Source: Anaerobacillus sp.
GTDB lineage: Bacteria > Bacillota > Bacilli > Bacillales_H > Anaerobacillaceae
Direction of reading: 5' to 3'
DNA: 6,687 nt
NCBI GenBank assembly: GCA_007120055.1
Contig: SKOL01000486.1
Location: 1 to 6,687, forward strand
Shown: piece by piece, positions 5,718 to 6,687 of the stretch
Layout: each line of letters begins with the position of its first letter
Position numbering within the stretch: the stretch's first letter is position 1
The notes under the pieces: generated by a model
The model's database searches: none
The model's input: only the letters and a program-made list of their open reading frames with translations
What the model was told of the DNA's origin: nothing
Program-made: the position numbers and the translations under genes

Positions 5718-5820
5718 CAATGTATAATTTAACAATTTATAATTTAAAATTGATGAAAGTAATGCTTCGTAGCGCTACGCTCAAATAATTATAAATTTTT
5801 CATTTTAAATTTTACATTGA
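5718..5820. repeat. Palindromic intergenic element between minC and minD
   Basis: This 103-bp imperfect palindrome starts at the base after the minC stop. The ends are CAATGTATAATTTAA (5718-5732) and, inverted, CAATGTAAAATTTAA (5805-5819 on the minus strand); TTTATAATT blocks also pair. The centre is the perfect 12-bp palindrome CGTAGCGCTACG (5768-5779), inside GCTTCGTAGCGCTAC, which resembles the GCTTCGAAGTGCTAC core at 2089-2103. The right half matches the inverted left half of the element at 1921-1975. As RNA it would fold into a long hairpin between the two cistrons, possibly affecting read-through or mRNA stability. Confidence 0.7.
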
Positions 5821-5841
5821 ACTTAGAAAGGGGAATTTCGC

Positions 5842-6639
5842 ATGGGAGAGGCGATTGTAATTACTTCTGGTAAAGGTGGGGTTGGAAAAACAACTACATC
5901 TGCAAATATTGGAACTGCGCTTGCACTTTCAGGAAAAAAGGTTTGTTTAGTAGATACAGATATTGGCCTACGTAATCTCGATGTTGTCATGGGTTTAGAA
6001 AATCGTATTATTTATGATATTGTTGACGTCGTCGAGGAGCGTTGTCGTCTTCAGCAAGCACTAATAAAAGACAAGCGTTTTGAATGTTTAATGCTTTTAC
6101 CAGCAGCGCAAACGAAGGATAAAGCTGCTGTAAATCCAGAACAAATGAAAGTAATCGTTAAAGAATTAAAAGAAGAGTATGATTATGTCATTATTGACTG
6201 CCCTGCAGGAATTGAACAAGGTTTTAAAAATGCCGTTGCCGGGGCAGATAAAGCTGTCGTTGTGACGACACCAGAAACATCAGCTGTACGTGATGCGGAT
6301 CGAATTATTGGTTTATTAGAGCAGGAAGACATGGAGTCACCACGACTGATCGTAAACCGTATTCGTGGCCATATGATGAAAAGTGGTGATATGTTAGACG
6401 TCGATGAAATCGTCTCCATTTTAGCGATCGAACTATTAGGGATCGTCGCTGATGATGATGAAGTGATTAAAGCATCAAATAAAGGAGAACCAATTGCATT
6501 TCAACCGAATACCCGTGCTTCAATTGCCTATCGAAATATTGCAAGAAGAATCTTAGGTGAAACAGTTCCTTTAATGTCATTAGAGGAAGATACAGGGGTA
6601 TTTACGAAAGTGAAGAAATTTTTTGGAATTAGATCATAA
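5842..6639 (+). CDS. minD: Septum site-determining ATPase MinD
   Basis: MinD is the membrane-binding ATPase that recruits MinC; in Bacillus it is placed at poles and septa through MinJ/DivIVA rather than a MinE oscillation. The 265-residue protein carries the deviant Walker A KGGVGKTT (11-18, with signature lysine K11 and K16), the switch I region VDTDIGLRNLD (37-47, D40), and the Walker B-like YDYVIIDCPAG (113-123, D119). The C-terminal amphipathic membrane-targeting helix is recognisable as FTKVKKFFGIRS. Length equals that of homologues (about 268). ATG 5842 is preceded by GAAAGGGG (5826-5833) at eight bases. No minE-like gene follows in the visible 48 bases. Expression may run from the mreB promoter through the upstream palindrome; no convincing promoter was seen in the minC-minD gap. 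Confidence 0.97.
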   Translation: MGEAIVITSGKGGVGKTTTSANIGTALALSGKKVCLVDTDIGLRNLDVVMGLENRIIYDIVDVVEERCRLQQALIKDKRFECLMLLPAAQTKDKAAVNPEQMKVIVKELKEEYDYVIIDCPAGIEQGFKNAVAGADKAVVVTTPETSAVRDADRIIGLLEQEDMESPRLIVNRIRGHMMKSGDMLDVDEIVSILAIELLGIVADDDEVIKASNKGEPIAFQPNTRASIAYRNIARRILGETVPLMSLEEDTGVFTKVKKFFGIRS

Positions 6640-6668
6640 TTGTCGTTTTAGAGTTGTTATAGTATGAT
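6640..6668 (+). promoter_or_regulatory. Sigma-A-type promoter candidate after minD
   Basis: TTGTCG (6640-6645) and TATGAT (6663-6668) are spaced by exactly 17 bases, matching four and five of six consensus positions. The -35 begins at the base after the minD stop. No terminator separates minD from it. It would drive a gene beyond the window; in B. subtilis the sporulation genes spoIVFA/spoIVFB follow minD, but nothing here shows what follows. A sigma-E-type match was not convincing. Confidence 0.4.
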
Positions 6669-6687
6669 GAATAATATTGTGTAAAAA

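Noticed and set aside
5723..5743. TATAAT hexamers at 5723 and 5738 as a minD promoter
   Set aside because: No -35 match occurs at 16-18 bases upstream of either, and both fall inside the AT-rich repeat arm where such hexamers arise by composition.

Overview
This window reads as a low-GC Gram-positive chromosome segment, most likely from a member of the Bacillaceae. The genes maf, radC, mreB, mreC, mreD, minC and minD follow one another on the + strand, as in Bacillus subtilis. The proteins have Bacillus-type lengths and motifs, ribosome binding sites are strong and purine-rich, and non-coding DNA is very AT-rich. Genus and species cannot be fixed from the sequence alone.

Layout. Bases 1-330 are the 3' end of an aspartate ammonia-lyase gene, followed by a 15-bp hairpin that probably ends its transcript. 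Bases 331-589 are a leader with a weak promoter candidate and two TTTGTACAA-type palindromes. Then come maf (590-1168, house-cleaning nucleotide pyrophosphatase) and radC (1230-1919, JAMM-domain protein). Bases 1920-2529 hold no gene. They are filled mainly by palindromic, heptamer-rich repeats and end in a probable promoter for the shape operon. mreB, mreC and mreD (2530-5021) are tightly packed. minC (5052-5717) follows after 30 bp. A 103-bp imperfect palindrome of the same repeat family separates minC from minD (5842-6639). The last 48 bases contain a fair sigma-A-type promoter pointing out of the window.

How the genes work together. MreB, MreC and MreD couple cytoplasmic filaments to the lateral-wall synthesis machinery. 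MinC and MinD form the inhibitor that keeps FtsZ rings away from the poles. Cell elongation and division-site choice are therefore encoded in one co-oriented cluster. Maf and RadC are frequent neighbours of this cluster without a proven mechanistic link.

No new defence, mobile or biosynthetic system is visible; the genes are all core. The unusual content is non-coding: a dispersed repeat family with GCTTCGAAGC/CGTAGCGCTACG cores and 7-bp-periodic arms, inserted at two junctions of the cluster, and a perfect terminator-like hairpin inside mreC that could set the ratio of MreB to MreC/MreD.
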